64,000 nt of DNA from Linnemannia schmuckeri (lineage: Eukaryota > Mortierellomycota > Mortierellomycetes > Mortierellales > Mortierellaceae), in NCBI GenBank assembly GCA_029449235.1, contig JANATG010000009.1:1550001-1614000 (forward strand), written 5' to 3'. Position 1 is the first letter of the stretch; the number at the start of each line of letters is the position of its first letter. Positions 54,434-64,000 of the stretch are shown piece by piece. The notes beneath the pieces are model-generated. The model worked only from the letters and a program-made list of their open reading frames with translations, made no database searches and had not been told where the DNA came from. The position numbers were made by a program, and so were the translations under genes.

Positions 54434-54991
54434 ATCACTTCTTGCATCACTCAAAGCAGCAGCAACACTCAAGGAAGGCTTTTTTTTCCTAACCTTTGGA
54501 TAACAGAAAGTGAAGGAGAGGAAAGTGTTTTTTGAAGCTTTTGTTCATACTTCTATTCATTGTACATATCGCATCTTTTTTCTTGTGTTTTTTTCTTTCT
54601 GCAGAGAAAAACATGCGAAGGAAAAAGGCATGGGAATAAAAAAAAAATCATCTTTTGTTCCTGAATATACATACCAGCTTTTTCTTAAGGACTTGCCATG
54701 ATGGACTTTTTTTTTCTTTTTGATTCTTTGATTGCCTCGATTGTCTTTTTTTTTTCATGCAGATATGCAAAACATGCAAGGGCGAAAAAAGGGGTGCGTG
54801 TGTGTGCGACAAACTATGCAAGTGTGTGAGTATGTGGCATGCTTGGTAGTTGATGAGGTTAGCAAGTCTGTTCTGTGTACAGTAGTAGTGGAGTAATTGC
54901 GTGCCACGGCACATACACGCTGAACGTGGGGAAGGAGGAATGAAAAGACGACAAGGACAAGGACGACGACACAAAAAAAAAAGTGACTTGC

Positions 54992-54992
<1 letters not shown>

Positions 54993-55028
<36 letters not shown>
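54993..55028. repeat. Poly(T) run, 36 bases
   Basis: The longest homopolymer in the window. A 10-base A-run lies about 20 bases before it on the same strand, so the two could pair; no target-site duplication was found. Confidence 0.9.
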
Positions 55029-55029
<1 letters not shown>

Positions 55030-55784
55030 GCAATGGTTGTACGAGATGGTAGTGAGCGAGAGCATGAGAGAGGAAGAGAAGGGGACAAATAAAAATAGCG
55101 AGTCGTGGATGGGAAGAACACAGAGGTAGTGCACGCGATTGTAGGTGGGGCATGATGGCAAAGAAGCGAGCTCAAAAAAAAAAATCTTGGGCTAGTGTAC
55201 CCGCGTGCGATGTGCGTGAGAGCTTCTTTTTATCCTTGTTTGTGTGTGTGTGTGTGTGTATGTGTGTTCTGAGGGAGGGCAGGTGGGAAAAGGGAGATGA
55301 TGAACGTATGTTGTCTTTATTGGTTACGACAGATCTCTTGTGTTTTCTACGTCTCATCTCCTTTTTCGTTTCTATGATTTTCTTCTTTGGTCTTTGTTGG
55401 GTGATCTGGAAATCAAAAGACATAAGAAAAAAAATAATCAGGGGTGGAGTGAGAAAGAAGGAAAAGAAACATGGGAGGACAAAACCTTGTTGGCCATGTC
55501 GTCGAAGGAGTGAGTGCCTCCACTTCTCGGGAAACCGCTTTTGTTTCTTTGTTTCTTTGTTTCTTTGTTTCTTGTGTATCCCCCGCGAGATGTCGTGTAT
55601 CAGGAACAGAAAAGAAAAAAAAAATGGCGAAGAGAGGGGTGGGTGGGGTCGTGTGTGTTTTCTGTGGAGGAACGAAGAGGAAGAGATGATGGGTGATAGA
55701 TGATGGGTGATGGGAAGGGCATGGAAGGATAGATTTGGTCAACAACTAAAAAACAAAAGAAAAACATTCACGCAAACAAACAGG

Positions 55785-55814
<30 letters not shown>
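55785..55814. repeat. Poly(A) run, 30 bases
   Basis: Uninterrupted A-run in the gene-poor region, about 750 bases after the T36 run and in the opposite sense. Confidence 0.9.
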
Positions 55815-55817
<3 letters not shown>

Positions 55818-56862
55818 AGAACAGGAGTCAACGACCCGCGAAAAAATAAACATAGGAAAGGTACCCTTCTCGCGCGAGAATAGGAATAGTAGACCGAGGG
55901 CAATTGAGGTAATAGGAAAATAAATTTGCTAATAAAAAAAAAAAAAGTTGTCGCTGAGAGCCAAATAGATGACGACGATGATGACAGAAGAAAGAGATAG
56001 AGAGAAAGAGAGAGCGACTGGCCTTGGAAGGAGGTGCCGGTTCCCCCTTCCCACTCTCTGTCTCTGTCTTTTGGCCTCTTTGCCTTGAGAGTGAGACGAA
56101 GAAGGGCCACTGATCAAGAGGTGCTTCGATTTTGGGTTTTATCAATGGCCAATCTAGTGAGACAAAAGAGTGATTAAAATTGTCTAGCTCGGTTTTACTG
56201 AGAGAGAGTCGTGGGTGAGTGGTGGTGCTCTGTCGGTCGACTGCATTGAGGAGGGAGGACTGTAGAAAAATGCGGGGAGGGGGAGGGACAGACTAGTACT
56301 TGGGGACATACGTCCCGCATGCTGCACAAGGTGAGCTCAAGGTGCACAAGGTGCACGTTGGACAGTCAGAAAAGAGCTTACTCTCTCTCTCTCTCTCTCT
56401 TTTTTTTCCATTCCTTTTCTTGCCTTCTCCTTTCTTCTTTTCTCTTAACTATTTCTCCTTTCTCGCTGCACTACTCCACTTAATTCTACTGCCAAACACC
56501 CTCACGATACTCATCATCATACCACACCACTACGACCCTCCTTACCCCTTGACATCTCTCGATCTCACTACTCTCCACTATCTACTAATCGACTATCCTT
56601 CTTATCAACTGCCCCCCTTTCTTCTCTCACATTATCCTTGTCAACTGAGCAAAAACCATTGTCATCGATGCGACTCAACCTGATCCCACTCTCTATCCCA
56701 TAGTCCTCTCTTTCCCTTTCCCTTTCTCTTTTCCTTTTCCGTTTCCTTTTCCTTGTTCCTTCTCTTCCTTTACTTCCGTCTCTTCTCTTCCTCCTTCACT
56801 ATCTCATTAACCAAAAGGAATCGGATCAAACAACTGTCTGTACCCCTGTCCACCACACAGAC

Positions 56863-59800
56863 ATGAATTTCTTGTTCGCCACTAACTCCCCTCCTCCTCA
56901 ACCCTCAACCGCCCTCGCCTGCAACACCGCCTTCTCTCATAACCATAATAATAATAATAATGCAGCAACTACAGGCGGCTCGCCCAGCGCAGTCTCTCCC
57001 ACAACTCCAGGAACCCTCCAGGACATTGAGCTCCTCATTGACATCGAGGCCTCGTTCCATGGAGTTCTTCTCGGTCTGCCAGAGGAATCAGCAGGAGCAG
57101 TGCTTAATGCGACAGCGATTCTCCATGTCCGCAAGAAGCCCATTCGTGCCTCGAAGCTGACGGCGACATTTGACGGACGAATCAAGGTCCAGTGTAGCGA
57201 CGGAGCGACGTTTGGACCCGAACGTAAGTCGAAGGAAGGCCCTTTTTTCACGAGGAGGGAGGTTTAGTGGGTTGACTACTTTAGCAGTGGTGCTTTCGTT
57301 TATTTGTTTTGTTTTGTTTTGAGTTACCACTTATTCAGGTGTTTAGAGGAAGGGAGGAGAAAGAGGGAACCCTATCTGTCATCAACCCTAATCCCCATTT
57401 GGGCTTGTTGCCAGTGAGAGTGCTCCGTTATCGTTGTTCTATTTCACTGACATGCTCCTCTTCGGCTCCATTTTTGCTATCTATCTTCTATTCGGTTTTT
57501 TTATAGAATATCGCGAGCGTGTCTTGGCTCACAAGGACTGGGTCCTCTGGGAAGCAGGATCATCGGCAGCAGCGCAAGCAGGGTCTGGATCAAAGAACCA
57601 CATCCCCGTCGGAACACACTATTATCCACTCTCGATTCAACTCGATGGGGCCTTACCTCCGACATTCAGTGGCAAACATGGATCCATTCGATACATCCTC
57701 TCGTCAACACTCCTCCGGCCGCTTTTCTACAGCGACATCAACACCGTCCAGGATATCGAGATCAAGCGCTGTCTCGTCAGCGAAGCAGCTCAGAACAATA
57801 CCAACGCTGGCTTATCAACACAGTATCAAGACCCACTCGATCTCGGGTCGCTGCTCGTGAACCAACTTTCGAGGGCAGGAATCTCAGGTGCATTAGGAGA
57901 TCAATTGGACGATGCACATGCAGCAGACATGCCTATGGGTCCTACCACCATCACACATCACAACACCCACAAGGAACTGCTCAGATACACCGCAACCTCG
58001 CCGCCTATCGCCCACCTGGAGGGTGGTCTTATCCACATCGACCTTACTCTCGAACCCCTTCCTCCTGGTTCCTACATCTACTCGATTGCATACGGCCTCA
58101 AAGAAGTCATCCACTACAGGTCATCGGCTACTGGCAACTTGGCCGACAACAAGGCAGAGATTTTATACCCGATCGGACAACAAACGGTCATCATCCCCCG
58201 GGACCAGGAGCGCGAGCGATCCATGTCCAGCGCCGGCGCTGGAGCATCCACTCGTCAGTTGCTGGAACTGCGACCTTGCCCTCTGCTCACCAACGTCGAC
58301 ACTATTACGCCGCTTATCGAGATCCACCATCGCATTACCTGTAATGTGGCAATTGTTTTGCCAGATCCTGTCCGTCGTCGCAACACCATCTCAGGAAACA
58401 GGAGTCTCAATGGATTTGGGGGAAGAGGTGATCATACGAATGATCACAATGGAGGCTCACCCAGCGGAGGCGGGATCCTTCGACGACTCAACTTGGCTCC
58501 CCAACCCCTAACGCCCAGTCTGAACCTTGTCGACTCGACCGGAACAGAGGTCATCAACAATGTTGTTCTTTTGGGCGAACCTACCCATTCCATTATCGAG
58601 CCAGCACCGATGCCTGCAAGTGTCGAGTTGAACGATGCGCCACCTCCACCACCCGCTTCTCAGATCGAGAGCACACTACTGGAGTTCCCCATCATCTTGA
58701 CATCCCGGTATCCTACAGTCAGGACACACGTTGTACAGCAGCAACCCGACACCTTGATCGAGGAGCAGATCGCTCAGGATGCTGGTTATGGAGGCGAGAC
58801 CGATTATGCTTACCAAGCGTTGGGAACCAGCAGTTATTCATCGTCACAGTTTATGGCATCCGCTCGCTCTCGTTCCATGCTCACCGGACCAACAGACAAT
58901 CATAACGTAGCAACACCCGTTCAGCAGTTTGTTCACAACCAAGTGATCGCCCCAAGTATTATCCCCACCACAGGAACAACTATTCAGCCCATGGCGAATG
59001 AATGTCTAGCAGTGCCTTCAGGCATGTCGACATCTCCTTCATCCTCAGTCTCGTCAAGGAGTTCAACAGATATTTCAGGTGCAGACCAAGGACAGTCATC
59101 ATCATCGTCTCGAGGCTCACCCGAGGTTTCGTCCCACAACATCAGCCCAACATCTTCAGGCTTTACGTCGTCGTCGTCCGATGGCTCCCCCTTGAATAAT
59201 GTCAGCATCGGAGTTTCGACCGCGAGTGTCCTGAGCGCACCTCGTGGCCCAGCACGGAGTGGTATCAGCGATGGCCTCAGAGCCGCCGCCGCTGCTGCTG
59301 CAACTCCACAGCCGGAGACGGAGTCTGCGACAACAAGTCCTTTCAGCTCTCTTTCGCGACCTCCATCTTATGGCCGACCCACTGCTGCGCAACCTGTTCT
59401 TTCAACACCATCGCCATCTCAAGATGAATTGCCAAAGTACGAGGACGTGATGGAGTATGGAGGCAACAACAGCATCGGCATCAGCAGGACAGAATCAGGT
59501 TTGGGCATCACAATCCCTCGTTCTTCACCAATGCCTATGCCCATGCATGCGCCCTGTCGCGGGAGCCATTCTACAAGCCCTCAAGTCACATTCAGCCCAC
59601 AGTCGATCGGCATGTCCCATTCGCCTTTGCAACAGCAAATCCACAGGAACAGTGGTGGTCGTATTCTGGCCTCCCCGCCGACCTCAAGTCCGATCTCACC
59701 AGCAACGGAGGGCGCGCTTTCGGTTGGTCGTGACGGACAACGGTCGAGTCCTCAGGCGATCCGGGGACATGGCCATGCTCGAACAGGGTCTTCGACTTCT

Positions 59801-60157
59801 ATGTTGCATTCGACATCTCTAGCACGAAGCCAGCAGTCTAGTTCTGGGTTCTTGTCAATGACACCCACCACTATTGTCACCACTACTACCACCACGCAGC
59901 CCCAGTATTCCTTCCCAACGCAGTCTCCAATCCAGCGACAGTCCAGTATCGGTCAACAACAGCGGCATCAGCGGCAACGGAGTGTTGGCGCCGCGACGAT
60001 TATGGGATCCTTGGGCCGGAATGGCGGATACCTTTCACAGCAGCCCGCACCGTTGACAATGTCGTCGTTTGATTGTGTCAGTGCGGCGGCAGTATCGTCG
60101 TCCATCCTTGTATCTAGTGCAGGCCGAGCCACCTCTCCACCTGCCTATGTAGAGTAA
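56863..60157 (+). CDS. Alpha-arrestin with PPxY motifs
   Basis: Two exons, 56863-57223 and 57507-60157, giving 1003 residues. After an Asn-rich N terminus comes the arrestin N domain (DIELLIDIEASFHGVLLGLP, LNATAILHVRKKPIRASKLT, FDGRIKVQCSD, then RVLAHKDWVLWEAG, THYYPLSIQLDGALPPTFSG, SIRYILSSTLLRP) and a C-domain part (LEGGLIHIDLTLEPLPPGSY, IYSIAYGLKEVIHYR, PLIEIHHRITCNVAI). The second half is a Ser/Pro/Thr-rich tail. It contains PPSY (SRPPSYGRP) and a C-terminal PPAY (SPPAYVE), plus LPKYEDV, the kind of motifs that bind WW domains of Rsp5/NEDD4 ubiquitin ligases. Alpha-arrestins such as yeast Rod1, Rog3, Aly1/2 and Ecm21 bring the ligase to plasma-membrane transporters. Which subgroup this belongs to is not clear. 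The intron join C|AA gives Gln and keeps the frame. Confidence 0.88.
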
Positions 60158-61102
60158 AAAAATATATAGCCTTTTAGAATGTTAATATTTCAATGTATAA
60201 ATGCTCCTTTCTCAATGCTTGACTTCGTGACCAAAGATGGCTTTGAAGGGTGAAATGCAGAAAGATATGGGATTTGGCAATGATATAGAGCGAGCCATTG
60301 TATATGGTATCAGCGATACCATATGGAGCAGCTGTAGCTGTTTCGACAGTTTTGTTTCATTCCAGGCACTGTGTCTCCTCTCTCGCTGCATGCCTAGTTT
60401 AATTAAGCCGTGCGCAGCACCATACCATGCGCTCTCATTATACATGTAGAAGATTTAAAATGGTGATGGCAGAAGGAAACATCATGGATCTACCTCCGAT
60501 AATAACCTCGTTTGCAATTTCCTCTTGCAGTTCAAATGGACAACGCTGGTGGAGACAATCGCAATACAACAAAAGAGAAAAACAAACAGACAAAGAAACG
60601 GCCAATCCAACTTCCGGATAGAGAGGGCAGGATGCACTGGAACAACTATGTGCTCAATTTCAGCACAAGTCCTTAGTAGATTCTGGAGATTCGATTTTCG
60701 GTTTTTTTTGTTCTACTTTTCTTTCCTCCGCATGCCACGCGCATGAAACCGCGTCATACAAAAGCCACACTTTGGGCAAATCCTCCTTCTCCACTCCATG
60801 GGCTGTCTATTTCTGGTCATCTTTGTTTCCTTACATCACCAACACCAACCTTAGCTTTTACACATTGACCCACCTTGACGTACATCAACACCCTTGCTCC
60901 GTCCACTACACGTTACTCCCTTCAGCCTTTTCGCAAACGCATATTGTTCTTCTCTTAACCGCACCAGTGAGCCCAGGAAGTCTCACTCATTACAACATTA
61001 CACGTCCACCTCTTCCTCTACCACCGAACACACTCACACCCACTTCACAACATACCCCACGACACAACACCCTTATTACCCAACAACAAAAATAGCGCAT
61101 CA
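60158..61102. other. Spacer between the arrestin and Tvp38-like genes
   Basis: No gene recognised. A perfect 10-bp inverted repeat with a 3-base loop lies at 60302-60324. From about 60770 the plus strand is CT- and CA-rich, consistent with the leader of the Tvp38-like gene. Confidence 0.4.
60302..60324. repeat. Perfect 10-bp inverted repeat, 3-base loop
   Basis: ATATGGTATC and GATACCATAT are separated by AGC. It lies 145 bases after the arrestin stop codon and could be a 3' UTR hairpin or a factor-binding palindrome. Confidence 0.85.
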
Positions 61103-63003
61103 ATGGAGCCAAGGTTACAACGCCAAGCCTCTTCCTCCTCGAGAACCCGCCCCTCCACTTCCCAATACACCTCCACGGCCACCTTCGGATCCGCGACCAG
61201 CCGGTTTACAAACGACAGTCTATTCTTTCTGAACAGATTAAAAGAACGGCTACCAGAGCATGTGCAGCCCTATTTCTGGTTAGGATTGTGGTTTGGGTCT
61301 GCGGTGCTGATCATTGGATTGGTGGTAGGGTTCCATTCGAAGATTTTTTCGGTGCTACAGGCTCTGGCTGATTTTATTAAAGGACTGGGGCCTTTGTAAG
61401 TATTTGTTATGCATAGATGGCGGGGTTGAATGAAGAGAGATGGCACTGTTTGTACGTCGGTAACTAATCGTTTGAGACAATTAAAACTCACTTCTGAGGT
61501 GATACTAACAAACTTTTTTTTTTGATTGACATTGTAGGGGTCCACCAGTGATCATGATCTGCTTGTTCGCGACGTCGTTTCCTCCTGTGATCGGATACTC
61601 TTCCATCGTCACCATGTCCGGTAAATATCGAATCAATGCACAACGTACCTAACATACAAATGCAAAATGAAAAAGTAGCTTAACAGTGTTGCCTTTTTGC
61701 ATGGTTCCAATTAATTAGGATATGTGTATGGATTTGTATTTGGATTCGCTATCGCATTTACAGGAGCCATGGCAGGATCGATTGTGTGTTTCTACTTCTG
61801 TCGAAGGTGGTTCAAGGCTCAAGTACGAAAACTCATGGCAAAAAACAAAAGCCTAAAAGGTGTCGTCAGAACCGTCGAGAAGCGTGGGTTCCGGGTACGT
61901 CATCTAAATCTCCGTGCGCATCATATCTTTTTATGATTCGATTGTCCGTCGGTCGAACATGATTTCATCTTTCTTAACCACCATGATGTTTTGTTTTTCA
62001 CGATGATTAGTTACTGGTGCTGATTCGATTGGCGCCGTACCCTTTCAATGTCATGAACGCTATTTTGTCCGCGACACATATCCCACTTCCGACTTACATT
62101 GTCGCGACCGCCATCTCACTCATCAAGCTGACGCTTCATGTCTACATTGGATCGACACTCTCGACACTTACAGGAGGCGATGGGGACGATACTGACCCCC
62201 AGAAAGATCCAAACAACCACGGAAAACGAGTCAAGGTCTTCGTTATGGTCATGGGTATCATTTTGGGAATCGGCGTTGGAGCATATGTCTGGGCCGTCGC
62301 CAAACGCGAGATTGCGATTACTGAGGCAGCGAGGACGGAGCGCCGACAGCGGAGGAGACGTGGTGCTCGGGGAGGTCGGTCAGCGAACGATCGAGATGGT
62401 GGAATTGAGTTGAGTGACCAGCATGGTGGACATATCCCGAATGTTGATTTGACGAATCGTAACTCGATGGATGGGTTCTTTTCAGGAGCATCAGGGGCAG
62501 CAAGAGGAGGTGGAGAGGGACAGGACTTGTCGGATGCAAACTATTTTGTTGGCGGAGCAGGCAACGGAAGCGACCGATATCAGGACTATGAGGATGATGA
62601 AGACCACGAGGGTAACTCGCTTTTTGGTATCAGTGGACGATCTCAGCAGCAGCAGCAACAAGGCAACTGGAGGAATGTCGGTGCTGCTGGTGCTGCTGGT
62701 TATAATGATTCTTCAACGGATTCTGATCAATCAGATTCCTTCGATGACTCTGACGATGATGATGAAGAAGGCGATTTGGAGCAAGGGTATGGGCTGGGAT
62801 TTGATCTGAATGGCGATAGGGCGGGTGGCGGGGATTATAGTGATCGTGATGAGTTTGGAGAAGGCGAGGATGAGGCGTTGGATTTCTCGGCACATCATGC
62901 TGGACTTGAGGATTCACCTTGGCGGGATGGTGATGATGGAGGGGATAATAGTTATGATCTTTTAGGTGCTGATAGAAGGGAAGATGTAACCCAAGCACGA
63001 TAG
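61103..63003 (+). CDS. TVP38: Golgi membrane protein Tvp38-like (VTT/SNARE-associated domain)
   Basis: Four exons: 61103-61395, 61538-61620, 61719-61894 and 62011-63003, giving 514 residues. A polar N terminus leads into LPEHVQPYFWLGLWFGSAVL and further membrane segments. The VTT core is recognisable: GPPVIMICLFATSFPPVIGYS, SGYVYGFVFGFAIAFTGAMAG with the following SIVCFYFCRRW, RLAPYPFNVMNAILSATHIP, then ATAISLIKLTLHVYIGSTLS and a last helix (VFVMVMGIILGIGVGAYVW). Yeast Tvp38 is found in late Golgi vesicles; relatives TMEM41B and VMP1 are phospholipid scramblases, so a lipid-scrambling role is plausible. From residue 350 the tail is cytosolic, first basic (RRQRRRRGARGG) then strongly acidic (DDSDDDDEEGDLEQ), longer than in yeast. 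The exon joins TT|G, G|GA and CGG|TTA keep the frame. Confidence 0.88.
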
Positions 63004-64000
63004 AAACAATAATAACCGTGTTGTTTGTTTATCTATATCTATTTTTTTTTTCTCTCTCTCTCCCATCAACACAATGTTTATCAGTCATAAAGTGTGCTTG
63101 ATCAGTTTGTCTGAAACAATCAATTGATAACGGTCTCGTAGACCTTGGATTGTTCCATCCACCTTACTAATCGACCTTACTAATTCACTTCTTCCTTTCA
63201 ACAACTCTCTTACTCACCAAAAAGGAAATTATTGGAAAGAGGCCACTTCAACCTTCGACAGAAATTCTACTCGCGTCCCCGATTGCATAATTAAAAAGGC
63301 ACGTAAGACAAAAGGAAGTGTAAGAGGAAGAGGGGAAAAAAAAAAAAAAAAAAAAAAAAAGGAGGGAGTCATATCGTCGGGAATAGTTTAAGCTTACTTG
63401 AAATGGAGTGAATCTTCTAGGCATCGAACACCAATGAACTTGATGGATTTTTATTTCTTTTGATTCTCATGGCGACAAAAGTAGTATCCGTGAGTCAGAA
63501 GCATTTTAAATTTTTTTTTCTTTTTTGAAGGGCAGGAGGAGGAGGAGGAGGAGTACTTTTGGTAGTTGATTAGTAATTCGTCCAGGGTCTGGGTCTAGCT
63601 ATTGAGAGAAGACGCCGGTTGAGAATTGGTGTGGTCAATTGAAATTGACAGAGAAAAAGAAGGAAGGAGAGGGAGGTAGGAGGGAAGGAGGGAGGGAAGG
63701 AGGAAGAGGAAAGGAGGTGGAGAAATGGGAGGAGAGTAAGAATTAAAAGGAAGCATTGACGAAGAAGGATGCCATCCATCATTCAGTTACCAGGCAATAG
63801 TGTGTTGAAGGAAGAGAGAGAGAGAGTAGACGACTGTCAAGTGCTGTGATGGATTAATCGGATAAACTATTTGAGTTATCCCGACAAACAAAAGAAATTC
63901 CAACCGGACAATTGAACAGTCAATATACCCAGAAGTATAAAAGAAAAGACGCGATTTTCCCATTTTTTGGTGTTTTCTTTCTCCAACAAGCAAGTCCTTG
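63004..64000. other. 3' flank of the Tvp38-like gene, no gene seen
   Basis: Contains an A25 run (63336-63360), a TC run near 63048-63060 and a purine-rich tract (63535-63730) that is pyrimidine-rich on the minus strand and could be the leader of a minus-strand gene; no conserved coding sequence follows within the window. Confidence 0.4.

Larger units (their letters stand above)
54434..56862. other. Long gene-poor region with homopolymer runs
   Basis: About 2.4 kb without a recognisable gene. It carries T-runs (54993-55028), A-runs (55785-55814), a TG-rich tract near 55240-55265 and a TTCTCGCGCGAGAA palindrome at 55867-55880. The last 450 bases are strongly CT-rich on the plus strand and form the leader of the arrestin gene, including a TC microsatellite near 56381-56400. 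Confidence 0.45.

Overview
The window is nuclear DNA of a filamentous fungus, most likely an early-diverging zygomycete-type fungus of the Mortierella group. That placement is an inference. It rests on short GT-AG introns in most genes, CT-rich leaders on the sense strand, many homopolymer runs and microsatellites, and fungal-type proteins such as Tvp38, an Aim18-type chalcone-isomerase fold protein, an ankyrin+DIL protein and an Mcp2/ADCK1 kinase. Alongside them are genes usually rare in Dikarya: an HSPA12-like Hsp70, a DDX21-like helicase with a GUCT domain, and interferon-inducible-6/27-like small proteins. Exon borders were chosen by eye from splice signals, reading phase and family conservation; no transcript data were available.

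Region by region. 0.4-3.9 kb (-): ankyrin+DIL protein. 6.0-7.5 kb (+): mitochondrial Aim18-like protein. 7.7-10.7 kb (-): 990-residue Ser-rich protein of unknown function. 10.7-13.7 kb: gene-poor, low complexity. 13.7-16.0 kb (-): ribosomal protein L7, with a C/D-box snoRNA in its second intron. 16.5-18.0 kb (-): ARF1-type GTPase. 18.9-22.9 kb (+): three tandem units of an IFI6/IFI27-like gene, the first a truncated relic, the second with a disrupted exon, the third intact. 23.7-28.8 kb (+): three tandem intronless genes for proteins with Myb/SANT repeats and a presequence-like N terminus, then a fragment of a fourth. 28.4-29.5 kb: a decayed minus-strand coding segment, an array of alternating inverted short repeats and tRNA-Phe(GAA). 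30.4-31.7 kb (-): ribosomal protein S7.

33.2-35.1 kb (+): ethanolamine-phosphate cytidylyltransferase, convergent with a GPALPP-motif protein (-). 37.0-39.2 kb (+): UbiB/ADCK1-Mcp2-like kinase. 39.4-41.8 kb (+): DDX21-like nucleolar helicase. 42.1-45.4 kb (-): HSPA12-like Hsp70. 47.0-48.2 kb (+): zinc-free MDR oxidoreductase. 49.1-51.8 kb (+): poly-Q/Ser/Gly-rich protein. 53.4-54.4 kb (+): TM2-domain protein. 56.9-60.2 kb (+): alpha-arrestin with PPxY motifs. 61.1-63.0 kb (+): Tvp38/VTT-domain Golgi membrane protein.

Most genes are unrelated housekeeping loci (translation, RNA processing, membrane traffic, phospholipid synthesis). The accessory part is 18.9-29.3 kb, where two lineage-specific families have grown by local tandem duplication and are decaying at their edges. 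This is where the least-described biology lies.
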